Below, piece after piece: positions 35,771 to 47,885 of a stretch of 64,000 nucleotides of DNA. Source of the stretch: Eumeta japonica (taxonomy: Eukaryota > Arthropoda > Insecta > Lepidoptera > Psychidae). The position numbers and the translations under genes are program-made. A model generated the notes under the pieces. The model saw only the letters and a list, made by a program, of their open reading frames with translations, was not told where the DNA came from and searched no databases. How positions within the stretch are numbered: position 1 is the first letter of the stretch; each line of letters starts with the position of its first letter. The stretch lies in the NCBI GenBank assembly GCA_005406025.1, contig BGZK01000741.1, positions 233,096 to 297,095 of the forward strand, in the 5' to 3' direction.

Positions 35771-37723
35771 ACCTCATGAGTCAGTGATGGGTGAAAATAA
35801 ATTAATTTCTTAGTTTGTGACAATGCTGATTCTCAAGACCGCGAGGTATAACTTGTGCTTATGTAGAATAAGTAGCCTTCTTTATCATTTGGACCACGAC
35901 ATGAGTGACGCTGTATGGAGCAATATGGAAATCCTAAATAAAACAGACGTAAAAGTAACTATTGTAATATTATTTGTTTACCCACGGTGTTTACATTTTA
36001 CAATTCTTATCGTTTTCCTTATGATCATTATGAAACGCAAAACGATAATAGTGAAAATTTACATTAAAATGACTTCATTTTTTGACTCCTGTAATCTATA
36101 AGAGTTACGAAAATTAAAAAAAAATATGCACTTATTTATAGTATTAAAAAAAAACAGAAAAATATTATTTTGTATAAAATGCCAATGCATTTCATTGGAA
36201 AATCTTAGAGCTGTTAACAAGCTCTTAAATACAGTAAGTACTTAAAATATATTTTACAAGAGTTTCTCGTAAAGTGATTAAAATATTTATGAATTTACTA
36301 GTGAAGTTAAATCAATAGTAAATTAAAGCACAACTTAAATCAATACGATGCTTACACATTTGCAAATATTAGGGGTCGGCTGGAGGTTCAGATCCCAACC
36401 CAATTTTTCAAAATTTTAAGTTTCATCGTTATTGAGACTATTTGCCAAATCCTCTCTGAATTTTGTTTTAATACGTTAGCCGTTACGTATTACGGCAACC
36501 ACAACACGCTAATGACGTACTTGCACACGTCAGGAGTTGACAAAGACATAATAATATGTAAGAATGGATAGGGAATTATACGTAACAGATACGATGCATT
36601 ATAAACGATGAAAACTATATTAGTATTGTATTATGATTGTAGATTATGGACGTAAGGAACGTATGATGAATAGGAATTTCCCAATAAAGACTTTCGTCGT
36701 CGTCGAAGGTGAAAAAATTTTTTTTTACTGATAACACATCAATTCCTACTGAAGAAAAAAATTATTTTGCAAATTCAAATTCAAATTCTATTGTGAAGTC
36801 CAAATTAGGAGCTCAGGAAGGCCAGACCTCAATAAAATAATAACCCATTAATTATCATTTTCTCCGAAAAATAATGCATCGCTTTTAATATATTTTTAGT
36901 ACAAAAAATACTAAAACATATTTCGATTCATAGAAACGCAGTGTAATCAATTCCTCCTTTTTAACGAGCTTGTGCCGTTGGAAATAATAATAAAAAAACA
37001 GACCTTTGTTTCGGACGTCTTTAGTTCGACTAATGCATTTTCCTATAAGTATAGAAAAAAGTAAAAGTAAAAAAAAAAATCATTGTAAGGGAAACGAGTT
37101 TCGGTTCTCATAAATTGTTATGAACATGTGTTGTTGTTTAAAGGCACGCTTGACCGTTCATAAAGTAAAAAAGGAAAAGGGGACGCACACTGTACGTCTT
37201 ATGTTATAAGAAATTAGCCTGATTTGGCTGTCCGAAAATATGAAATTTAATATTTTATTATAAGTTTATATACATTTCATGATATGTATCATTTTATTAT
37301 GTTTTGTTCGCATCTTGATATAGGGACAATTTATTATAAATATCGTGAGTTATATTATTGAATACGATTATGATTTATTTTACGAATTGAATTAGTTCTG
37401 ATATTTGTGAATTTTGATTAAGATGATTAGGTGAAGTATTAATGATTTGATTGGCCAGGTATGTGGTTGATGATAAGTAAATTTATAATTAATTAAGTGA
37501 GATATCGCTTTATTTGACTGTATAGGTTTAATGGTTGATTTATTTGATTAATTAATTGATATAAGTTTTAAATAAGTAACGTGTGTCTGTGTCTTTACAT
37601 GAATCCGATAATAAATGACATTGTACGCATTTGCGTCAGAGTCTCTAGGCAATTAAAAAGGAAAATAGGAAGCTGCATTTTTCCTTACAAAAACAATCGA
37701 AGGGATACTGAGCCGGATGCAGG
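35771..37723. other. AT-rich region, no gene seen
   Basis: The 94-codon frame at 35817-36101 is AT-driven and hydrophobic without a known feature. No RNA gene or clear repeat. Confidence 0.4.
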
Positions 37724-37724
37724 C

Positions 37725-37808
37725 AGGAAAGGCAGTCGTTTTTTGAACACGCGAAAAGGAAGTCGATTTTTGAACCTCGAGAGACGAAGTCGGATTTTGG
37801 GAACGTTG
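37725..37808 (+). repeat. Three degenerate 27-30 bp tandem units
   Basis: Units AGGAAAGGCAGTCGTTTTTTG, CGAAAAGGAAGTCGATTTTTG and AGACGAAGTCGGATTTTG are in tandem. Inside a 97-codon plus-strand frame (37581-37874) they would read RKGSRFLNT, RKGSRFLNLE and RRSRILGTL. I do not recognise a protein and treat the repeat as DNA-level structure with possible coding meaning. Confidence 0.55.
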
Positions 37809-38327
37809 GTTGACTCAAGCTTCACCCTAGAGGCCGTGACCGACTCTGACCTCGGCGCGAACGCGGAGAATTAAAACGAGCGAGCTGATAAGTGAAGGTG
37901 CTTTCTGGAGTTCGGTGAAGACGTCACGGACGGTGGCCGCCAGAAAAGAAATACTATTTTATTACATACCTAGTATTTTATTATTGTCTTTCGTGTGCGC
38001 AATTCCCTTATTAAATAGCTTACATTTCAGGTTAGCAGTTCATTTGCTAGAAAGAGCACTGATTCCCGGAAGCTATCTCTAATTAACTGACGAAAAAAAA
38101 CGGAGAAGATTCTCAAGTCGACGTGTATATTTTCTTTTTATGACCACGTATAACTTTTTACAGAGTAGTTTGATTTTGATAATTATTTTTTTATTGGAAA
38201 GATATACGTCAAAGTTGGTCCCATACAAATTTGGAAAACAAAGTCCTACCCTAAGAGTGAGAAAATAGGGATTGATAGCTCGCTCACAGATTTTAAGGCT
38301 GAATTGTGTATTACAACAAAAAATTGT
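37809..38327. other. Spacer, GC-rich at 37810-37950
   Basis: The first 140 bp are GC-rich (CTCGGCGCGAACGCGGAG); the rest is AT-rich. No gene supported. Confidence 0.35.
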
Positions 38328-38823
38328 AAAATAAAAACCTTTTAACAAAAAAATTAAACCACTGAAAAAACTGGAAAACAAAAAATAATAAACCTTTTTT
38401 ATTTAATCTTAATAACTAAATTATTAAACTAATATAAGTATGCTTATCTATACGTATACGTACACTTATATTAGTTAAATTTAAAGAAATAACCAAATCA
38501 AATTAATAATACAACGTGAAATCTCCAGCGATAAGCATTAACAAATCAAAAAAATACGCTCTCCGCACGACCACTCGCAACGACGTGTGCCCGTTCGGGT
38601 TGCTGTCTCGCTAATATTAACTTCGTGAATGCTCGGCTTTTTCCGGCGAAGAGGCGTGTCGCGCCGCGCCGTCACGCATCACGCTTAACTTGCTTGTTTG
38701 GCACCAACTCAAAATTACTTAGGTATACTTACATTAGTTTAAGAACTTAGTTATTAAGTTTAAATAAAAAAGTTTATTATTTTTTCTTTTCCGTTAATTT
38801 TTTTGTTAAAAAGGTTTTATTTT
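38328..38823. mobile_element. Fold-back / MITE-like element with about 105-bp inverted ends
   Basis: The left arm (38328-38442) and right arm (38729-38823) are inverted copies with small indels. Shared blocks include AAAATAAAA(A)CCTTTT, AACAAAAAAATTAA, AAAAAATAATAAAC, TTTTTATTTAA and CTTAATAACTAA. The tip of the left arm has a further 13-bp inverted repeat (38427-38439 and 38463-38475). The core, 38540-38700, is GC-rich (GACGTGTGCCCGTTCGGG, GTCGCGCCGCGCCGTC) and encodes nothing recognisable. No target duplication is obvious, so the exact ends are uncertain. Confidence 0.7.
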
Positions 38824-41800
38824 GAAATAAAGTTTATTACTCGAGATATTAAATTTCCTCTTTTGAATTTGATCTATCTAGGTGATAACATATTTGAAAG
38901 TACCGGACGTAGATGAGCAGGTCTTATAGCATCAGAACTGTTCGTCGAGGGTTATATGGGACCCCAAACGGGGCTCCATCTGCAAGGAGATCAGGTTAAA
39001 CTACTGACTCAATTGTAAATTGAACTTCTATTCCCAGAAGTGGTTCTGGTACACAAAAATCAAACATTGTAATAGTCACGTGATAAATAATAATTTGTTA
39101 AAAAAAGCACTGTTTAAATATAGGAAATCTTGCACAACACTCTAATCATAGATAAGTTTTAAATGCTTAACTATAGTATTTTACTGCTTACAGTTAGTTT
39201 TATTTTACTTCTTTTTCTTTAACTTAGTTTTATTGTATATCATTTTATTTCACTGTGTGTTGTGAAAATGTGTTATTTGCATATTGCATTTTAATTTAAA
39301 GGTGTAATTTATTAGAAATTTATTTATTTTAGGAAATTTGTATAACTAGCCTTTAATATGTGTACTATCGAATCAGTGTGCTCTATCGATTAATTGATTT
39401 TATTGAGATTGATTGATATTATTTGTTTCATTTAGACCTGAGTTGATACCAACCGAGATTTTAATGATATAATGGTTATTTCGACTATAATATAGTCTCA
39501 TAATGAGCTTCTAGGTTTATAGCTCTAGTGCTAAAGACGGTTATTTTGCGGTTGCGATGCTTGAAAATTATCGAGTATACGACTTTATTTTATAAATATT
39601 TTCAATGTGACCGAAACTATACAAAACTTAGAAAATTAAATATTTTCTTTCCTTAGACATGAAGCGTATACATGCAAAATTAATTGTCTATCTATACTTT
39701 ATTATCATTCGGATCGGAGAGACTTCATTGGGACGAATAATGCAATTAACTTGACCGCACAAATTGTGCCGCTCGATCTCAGACTCAAAACAAAACACAG
39801 CTAGACTGAGGTCTCTCTAATACCTAAGTACGGTCTCGCTACGGCAGACTGATTTCTGTACAGCATACCAAACGAGTGAGGAAACACCCTGACGCTGTAA
39901 GCGCGGGAAGAGAGCAAGCAACTCCATTTTTCGTAGAGCGTGAAAAGCAAGCGAATCGAAACATTAGGCCGTGAAGTTTTGCGACAATCCGATAAAGCCT
40001 AGGTACATATCGTGAATCCTGAGAGAGTCCAACTTCTGTTCCCGATTCAAAGTCAGACTGCTTCACGCTACCTGCGTAATTTTACTACATTATTTCACTA
40101 GACGATCACGCTAGAGCACACGTGTATAATCAAACAGTAAATATACACTTAGGCCATATAGGGTTGCGTTTCATGATTTTATTAAAGTCTTTTTATAATG
40201 CCAACATCACAGTTAGAATTGATTTGTAAAGTAACTGAAAACACCTTCCGACTGAAACAGTTAAATTTGACAAATTCCATGACGTTAGAGTGATGAGAAC
40301 CACTTTCTATGAAAAACAATGACGTTTGGATTCTATCACCAATAAGTGTTTAATGCGAAACTCAATTTACTTGAATCATATTATTTATACAATAAACATA
40401 CAGAACGGTGCCAATAATAGTAGTGTGTATATACATACAAGAATTGCTCATTTAAAGTAATAACAATTTGTCGTTGAGTCGTAACAATTGGAAACGGAAA
40501 TTCAGATAATCCACTAAGCATCCTACTAATGACAATTTACGTTTTAATACTTGAAGTTATAAATTTTTTGAGATAAATTAGTTGTGAAGTGGATGTGGTC
40601 AAATGTGTATGGAAGACTGCTCACGGTGAATACATGACGCTAAATGAAGCCGAAATAGAGTAAGAACACTGACGCTGGCTGAAAACGATTCGATGTATTC
40701 TTCTGTGTTTCTATCGCATTAAACGCAGAGTAGAACTAGTGAGAGGCTTGAGTAAAAAGGTTCCTTGTGATATTATGAATACTGCACGTCGCAAAGAGGT
40801 TGTATTTGTTCTCACAAAAATGCATTTACATCATTAACGATATAATTAACCGATGAACAAAAAACCATTTGAGTTTTACTATTTAGATAATTATGGGAAA
40901 ATAGGGAAAAAATTATATTTGGTATCAATTATTATACCATGCTCGTACGCACCTATAATACAATTAACTGACTAAGCTACTTTTATATTAGGTTCAGTTA
41001 TATTTGTTAAGTACCCCTTGCCTACACCTTATCGTTTATATATGATAAATAAACATATATCAAATATACCATACAAAAAGTAATGATAACAATTGTGGCT
41101 GTAGATTGTCAATTTTTATTCAATTTTCTTTAATGAATGGTTGTGGCTTCTGTAATATACCTAAAAAAAAAAAATATTAATTTTTATTGTCTAAAAATTT
41201 TTCACGTCCATCCTAAAATATACTTTTTTTATCCAATAATTTAATTTATTATTAATTAATAAAATCCTATACTATTAAATAAACGAACAACTGTTGTACA
41301 CACGCCTCGACGACCTCACAACAATTGCGATGAAATTTTTTGTTATGATAAAGGTTTGCTTTTTAAGTTAATTTTTATGGGTATCTTGTCTGGAAAAATG
41401 AAATAAAAAAAAGCCTAAACCATAGCAATAACTGTATTTAGCACAATTTGGATAGTTTTGAGGTAATTAGACTGTAGATATGTCTTAGTTTCTCAACAGC
41501 AAATGGCAATACATGATATAGAACACTGACTGGCTGGCACACCATAAATATAATTTTCTATATGAAGTTCTTATATTACCACTACAAACTGGAAATATGC
41601 TGAGCAAAGGTTGGTTGACCAGATAATTTAATACAATCGTTTCGTGAAACTTTGAGGCATGCAATTTTGTATTTTCGCAGCGTTGTGAAACTAGAAATAA
41701 AGCGCTATGAACTTCACACAATGAAACTTCTGATTTATAGCGTCCATCGTACAACTTTATTAATAGTAATAAAACATGGTTAGTGCTTTTTAAAGGCAAA

Positions 41801-41944
41801 AATGTTTTTATCAAAAGTGACGTATAATAGAGAATAAAAATACGATATTTCTTAGTGGATTCTTTCCACTTTTCGTTTTCTTGTAATATTTAGTTATTCA
41901 ACAATAAGATATTATAAAATCGTAAATACACATTAATTTGCTTT
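38824..41944. other. Gene-poor region; GC-richer patch 39700-40080
   Basis: 39700-40080 is GC-richer and holds a 75-codon minus-strand frame (39839-40066) with no known motif. The 109-codon minus-strand frame at 41485-41814 is likewise unrecognised and AT-biased. No RNA gene or dispersed repeat is identified with confidence. Confidence 0.35.
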
Positions 41945-42560
41945 CTATATAGGTGTATGTTTAACTTGGCGGATCTCACCGTCAAACGGCTCCGAGGAAA
42001 TTCCATAAAGTTGGGTGGCGGGACATCTAAGACTTTTCCCCTCCGCAAACGAACACATTACGGCGGGCCCGGGACCGCAAAATGTAGATCAGCCCTTTCA
42101 TGTTTTTTTTTAGCTCACCCCGAAAATGGAAGACATTTTAAATACTCGCCCTTTTTTACTTTATATCATTTTAGCCATCGCACCTTAGCGAATTTCGTAA
42201 CCGATCGAATAGACCGGCGCTTACAGGCGAAGAGTTATTGTAACAGATATCCTCAAAGATAACAAAGGCACATCCCTTATTGGCAGCGAAACAACGAACG
42301 GATCCCGAGGTGGAAAATGCATCTTTCCTTCTAACAAGGCACACGAAATGATATTTCGTGTCTCGAATTGCACGGATCCCGGGATATTCGCTAACGACGG
42401 GCTTATAGTGTATCACACGCCGCCGTGTCTCGCTTTGTTTTGTTTAAATTCGTTCCGAGTTTTAATCTCGCTATTTCATCTCGCTTCGAGATGTGAAACG
42501 TCGCGTTTAGTTAATTTGATACGTAAATTGAATTTAGTCTAGACACGATCCTCTTACACC
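41945..42560. promoter_or_regulatory. Largest GC-elevated island, candidate enhancer or conserved non-coding DNA
   Basis: Over 600 bp of higher GC with several short palindromes, such as ACACGAAAT-GAT-ATTTCGTGT (about 42346-42366) and ATCTCG-CTT-CGAGAT (about 42478). Frames of 64-101 codons exist on both strands, yet none has a protein-like pattern I recognise. A run of T near 42105 interrupts it. Confidence 0.3.
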
Positions 42561-42979
42561 CACTAGACGATGATGGAAATGAAACGGTTGAAACAGATGC
42601 AACATTTTTGTTGGAATGAATTAAAATTTTTTAATGATTAATGAACTTTCGTAAAGATTCTCATTTTAACGATACGAAAAGATATCGTATGTTTATAATT
42701 AAGCCATTAAAATTAAAGTTGGCCCGTGTATACATTAGCCGAGTGCGAGTCGAAGTAGAGTGGATATGGTTCCGTACTGTACGTCGATGTAATTATATTA
42801 ACTTTTAATGAAATTCGCTCATTTTCTGCTTGCTAATTAAAATATAAAAAAATCTACAAAATAATGACATACAATACAATATTGCAAGCTTAAATTTAAG
42901 CCTAATTCTTTTGTATAGGCAAGCTATCATACTAACCATGAGATGTTATTAATCCTCAGTAAAATAAAGCATTAAGTGG
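42561..42979. other. Spacer, no gene seen
   Basis: AT-rich; no feature supported. Confidence 0.4.
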
Positions 42980-43672
42980 GACTTGAGATTGATAAGAGCA
43001 ACACCAAAATTATGACCAACGTCAAAGAAAAGAATATATTTCTGGAGATCACAAAACTCAAATATGTAACGTAGTATATATATTTAGGACAAACAATCTC
43101 TCCAAAAGACCAAAATGAAAAATATGAACCGTAAAAGAATAGCTACGGCGTGGAGAAAGTATTGGGCGCCCAAAGAAATTATGAAAAACAAAATGTAGGA
43201 ACGAATATCACAAAGAAAACATTAGATACATTAGTATCCTGTCTTGTATAACTTACGGATAGTGAGACTTGGTCTTTAACCAAGCAACTAAGGCAAAAAC
43301 TAGAAAGATGTCAACGAGCAATCGAAAGAAGTATGCTCGAATATAACTTGCCGGACAGCATGTCCATTGCCGCGATCAAGGAGAGCAAACTTAGTTACCG
43401 ATGTTCTCGTGCGCATCGACCGCCAGAAGTGGAGGTGGACTGGTCGCGTGTTGCGTTGCAACACAAATAAATGGAGACGACAAGTGACTATATGGTACCC
43501 CCCAGACGGATCCAGAAGGAGCCGACGACCAACCATGAAGTGGGTAGATTATTTTACTCTGACCTTGGGATCATGGTGTATGAGAGTGGCAGCGGATAAG
43601 GTTCATTGGAGAGAGTAGAAGGAGGCCTAAGCCGAAAGGCACTCCGTACTAAGGGATATAATATAAGAATGA
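42980..43672 (+). pseudogene. 5'-truncated LINE reverse transcriptase, C-terminal remnant
   Basis: Conceptual translation across frames gives the tail of an RTE-like endonuclease-reverse transcriptase common in Lepidoptera. It reads NTKIMTNVKEKN, YIYLGQTISPKDQ, a TWSLTKQLRQKLERCQRAIE stretch, MLEYNLPD, then TDVLVRIDRQKWRWTGRVL and RRSRRPTMKWVD. Stops interrupt it (for example a TAG shortly before YIYLGQ and after KVHWRE). The polymerase catalytic motif and the endonuclease are not present. The last 83 codons before a stop are open (43367-43618). This is a dead, 5'-truncated retrotransposon copy, and no poly(A) tail or target duplication is evident. Confidence 0.85.
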
Positions 43673-44500
43673 AAAAGTCTACAGATTGCTGTATACTCAA
43701 TCTCTTGTATACAATTTTTAACAATTTTTTTAGAAAAGCCATTCTTTATAGCAAAACATAAAAGGTGTGCTTAGTATAAATTTAGCTTATATTTAAATAA
43801 AAATCCTAATTGTAGTTTGCATCTTATTAAAAACAAACTTAACCGATTAAGTAAACTTTTGTTGTACCCAGTTAACTTCTTACTAAATTAACAATTAACG
43901 GCGCTAGACTTATGATTGAGTGTGCTTTTTAAAGAAACTCTCTTGAAGTTGCATTATTAATAAGCACAAAAATATATTTTTTATTGCAATAAGTTACGTG
44001 ATTGTTTCAGATTAAACCCGTTGACGCCCCCCCCCGCCTTTGGAGCTTTTTTAGGTTTAATTCATAATAGTTATGATTTCATTTACAATAATAAATGAAA
44101 TGTTTAAATTTCATACGTTCTCTAAGAATTTACCGGTTATTATTGCTCCTGCGGTGAAAATTATTTATAAGGCACATTTCTTCGAAATATTAATAAAATA
44201 AATTGAATTCAAATTCCAACATATCTTCATGTCATAACATTTGAAATACGTCACAATATTAGAAGAATTAACAATTTGTTATTTTACAGCTTTACTACTC
44301 ATTTGGAAGGCAGTTTTTCTTCACCGAAGAACCAGCAAGAAACTTGAAGGTAGCTCTATTCACACTTAAATATAAATATTATACAATCAAAGACTTATAG
44401 ATTTATAAAATAGAGAAACAAACTCGTAAGAAGTCGAGCTAGTTATGTCCGAGAATATCTGCTCTGTAAATATTCATAAACAGTATGATGCCTTTTTTTT
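43673..44500. other. AT-rich spacer, no gene seen
   Basis: Includes a run of nine C's near 44025. No coding, RNA or repeat feature supported. Confidence 0.4.
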
Positions 44501-45271
44501 AACTTGCCGATATGAAAATGAAAAAAAATGATAATTTGGGAAGTTAATGTTTTTAAGACGTTTTAAGTTCCTACGAATCTATTTCTATAATTATCCGAGT
44601 GGTATTTGTATGTATTCATGTGTATGTGTGTGTGTACGTATGTCTGTATACCATTCATACCTTTTGAGCAGACTAACATCTGCATCAAATTCGGTTGATT
44701 TTTTCGAGAGATTTAGTTAACGAAAAATTCGCAGAAAAAGATTTTTTCAAAATAACTTTTAAAGTCCTTAGTGGATTAATATATGATATTGGTCGACTTT
44801 TTTAGCTTAAGAAACTGTGTTGAATGCCGCAAAACAAATTAAAATCGAACAGCATACTCAATAGATTACATATGTTGGTTTAAAAATTAAAAAAATACCG
44901 TTTAAATATGTCAAATAATTTTAGTATAAAGTTATTTATAGTGCATATTTAGTAATAATAATAATAAATATAAATGTTTGAACTCCAAGAGCTAAAAATG
45001 TATTAAAATAATATTTTTTAGTTAGAGTAGCTTGAAAAAGCTTTTAGCCTTTTTTGGAGAAACTTAAAAGCCCGAGCTTAATAATTTACTGGTAAGTTTA
45101 CTTATTTTTGAAGACGGTAGTAAAAGTATTTAAAATGTTTCATAAGGTTAACTATTTTGTCGAATTTTTGAGCTGAAAAAAGTTTAAGGTAAGTCTTTGA
45201 TCTTTGAGACAACTATATTTTTGTATTCGAGGAGTTTTAATACCCATCGATAAATATCATAGCGAGAAATT
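44501..45271 (+). mobile_element. Diverged second copy of the AACTTCCCGCTA-ended element
   Basis: Opens AACTTGCCGATA (44501-44512) and closes TAGCGAGAAATTTTAGGGATGGCC (45260 on), parallel to TAGCGGGAAGTTTCAGGGTTGGCC in the first copy. A TATGTGTGTGTG microsatellite follows the head, as in the copy at 6526-7269. It is more decayed than that copy. Confidence 0.6.
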
Positions 45272-45730
45272 TTAGGGATGGCCTGCAAGGTTAACTGTTT
45301 TATAATTTTGTTTACAAGTAATTGATTATAAATTATTATAACGCTAAATTTTAAATTTTCAGGGACAGAAAAATAAGAGTAGTGTAATCTATTGCTAATT
45401 AATTTAGTTGTCTAATTAAATCATTTATCTAAACGAAAAGTGTTAGTCTAATTTAGGTTTTACGTTGCAGCTCTAAAAATATTAAATTTTGTAACTTACA
45501 AAAATAAAATGATCGATAAGATCTGGTTAATACCGATATAATATTTACAACAATGTAGAAGTAAAATTTTATGGAGTACATTAGGCGTATAAGTGGATAT
45601 TGGTAAAATATTCACTCAGTAAATTATACGTTTGAAATAATTACATATTTAAGGGGCTAACAGCCCTTAGTTGGTTATTATCAATTAATGGTACTTTCGT
45701 TTGCTTAGAAAGACCCCTAAACATAATTAT

Positions 45731-45842
45731 ATTGATAATCTTGTCTCATTTCTTTGAATTTATAAATAATGTATTGATAATCTTCTCATTTCTTTGAATT
45801 CATAATATATTGATAGTCTTGTCTTATTTATTTGAATTTTCG
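45731..45842 (+). repeat. Three tandem units of 34-42 bp
   Basis: Units at 45731, 45773 and 45809 each run ATTGATAATCTTGTCTCATTTCTTTGAATT with small deletions and substitutions. Confidence 0.85.
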
Positions 45843-46178
45843 TTCAAGTTTTATGGTTTAATGATTGAGTAGAATACATCTTCTTATAGGTATATTGGAT
45901 ACAAAGACGAACATAATATTCCTTATAAACGTGGTTATAAAAAGTAATTTCGGGAACTATAAGTAACAACAAGTTTAGTCAGATATTAGGGATTTAGTAT
46001 TTTGGCACCAAATTTATATATGCTCATACCTTTTTTTCAGAAGAGTAGGCAGAGACTACAAATCTACGCACAAGATAAGAGCCATGCAGACATCTCTTGT
46101 TTTCTTAGTATCCCATAAAATGTTTTTAGCAATCTCGTTGGTTCAGAGTGCTTAAAATTTGGCTTTTTCTAATATACC
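45843..46178. other. Spacer, no gene seen
   Basis: AT-rich; no feature supported. Confidence 0.4.
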
Positions 46179-46242
46179 ACAAATTTGGTCTGCTTCTAGA
46201 ATCGCTCTAGAAGCAGACCAAATTTGTCGCTTCTAGAGCGAT
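46179..46242. repeat. Compound inverted repeat, 22-bp and 14-bp stems
   Basis: A perfect 22-bp stem (46179-46200 with 46206-46227, loop ATCGC) overlaps a second perfect 14-bp stem (46201-46214 with 46229-46242). The second left arm consists of the first loop plus the start of the first right arm. Confidence 0.95.
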
Positions 46243-47132
46243 CCTTACCGATTCTTCCCCGCACATTCATTCTATAGATGTATATTGTCAGCCTATTTTG
46301 GTTCATCCTTTCCAGATGATCAAAGCAACGCAATATTGCCTTTTCTAAACTATTAACTAAATCTTCATTCAGACTGAAATCGAAATTGGTAAATTCGCTG
46401 GCAGAAACCAATATAAGACATGTTTGTGTTTTTCTTCATGATTTAAAAGTTCGTTTTCTTTCAGCTGCTAGATATCCACTTCTGGACGTAAAGCTCGCCC
46501 CTACATTTCCACGACGTACGACTTTGTGTTACGTGAATCGGGAAATTAAAAAGAAAACCTAGTCATAGACACACTAGAGAATCAACATACAGATAATGTG
46601 TAAACACCAGCTATAAAATGCAATTTCCTCAATCTGAAATGGAAGAATTGCGAGAGGTCGATTCTGCATTGGGTTCATGGACATATGACACGACAAAACC
46701 TACGAGTGGATTCGTAGTACATATGTATGTAAAGGGATGAATTTTTTCCATATCTTTATTGAATTGCATGATTTAAGTCGTGACGTGACCCACAACCAGT
46801 GCGTAATTTAATAATTCAGACAGTGTCTCGTGACAATATTCAAGAGAAAAAACGTTACAGAAAGAGAATTATAAAGGAAACTTTTAGACCCGAATATAGA
46901 AATCAACATACAATAAAACCTACGAAACTCTGCAGTTGTGAAGTTAGTCACGAAAGAGTTGCAGTAGCGATAAAGACAGTGGCGGGAGAGAAGCAGAAAC
47001 GTTGCGCCAAGTTTCATACGTTGTACTGTAAGCGAAAACCTAATAAGCCGAGATACTTTAGACGAAGTAGATGACGTCAGTCCCTTTTGACGGTGGTACT
47101 ATTGAGTATCAACCTAACACTATTCTCTTTAT
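46243..47132. other. Spacer; unrecognised 91-codon frame
   Basis: A plus-strand frame at 46799-47074 gives a basic, hydrophilic peptide rich in Lys and Arg without a domain I know. The opposite strand is also open for 69 codons. Coding status is undecided and leans non-coding. Confidence 0.25.
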
Positions 47133-47171
47133 TAGCTGCATATTACAGTTTTCTATAGTAATATGCAGCTA
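47133..47171. repeat. 14-bp perfect hairpin, 11-nt loop
   Basis: TAGCTGCATATTAC (47133-47146) pairs fully with 47158-47171. Confidence 0.9.
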
Positions 47172-47274
47172 CTAAACAGTCTGAATTTTTACTACCGTTT
47201 CTTTCCATATAATGGCTTGTGCAATTGCTGCTTTGCATCCGTAAAGGACATTCTGTTTTCGTATTTTCGCAGTC

Positions 47275-47885
47275 TTATAATAGGGCGTTTTCCTATACTT
47301 CATATAACATCTTATTATCTATAACATAAAAGCAATAGAACCGAGTGGGTACGTATGTTTGAAAACGGGAAAGGGGGCGATAAGATAAATGTAGTATAAG
47401 AGAAAAAAAAAGCGTTTTTAACATTTGTTGTCTGTCTTTCTGTTTGTGTTCATGTACATCTCTGAAATTACTGAACGGTTTTGATGCGATATAGAACTGG
47501 GCTTGAAATAGAATGCAAGCTTCATTACATTTATGTGAGATGTCAGAAACAAAGTTATCGTTGGGGAACAATAGCGACGTTGTAAAAGTATAACATGCTT
47601 TTACACACAAAAAGCTACATTATTCCAGAGTAATAAAGGTTTTATTTTATTTTGATACTAGCATTTGTCCTGGTTCCGTACAAACTAGAACCGTCAGCGG
47701 TCTTGTTATTAATTGTTATTAATGTGTGAAGCAGGACCGGGAGCGGAATCGAAGGCGGACCGGGATTAGAATCAAGAGCGTGACCGGCATCAAAATCAAG
47801 AACAGTGCCGGAACCAGAATTAAAAGAGGGAATGATAAGAGGTTTGGTAGCAAGGTATTTTCACATAAAAGATGAAGGAATACGT
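47275..47885 (+). repeat. Dispersed repeat with degenerate 23-24 bp minisatellite
   Basis: The head has TGTCTGTCTTTCTGTTTGTG and CATCTCTGAAATTACTGAACGG, typical of lepidopteran repeats. The middle has TACTAGCATTTGTCCTGG. The tail (about 47730-47830) has units of 23-24 bp such as AAGAGCGTGACCGGCATCAAA. It resembles 11880-12140. Confidence 0.6.

Noticed and set aside
41485..41814. 109-codon minus-strand frame
   Set aside because: No recognised motif and low GC; consistent with a chance frame in 64 kb.
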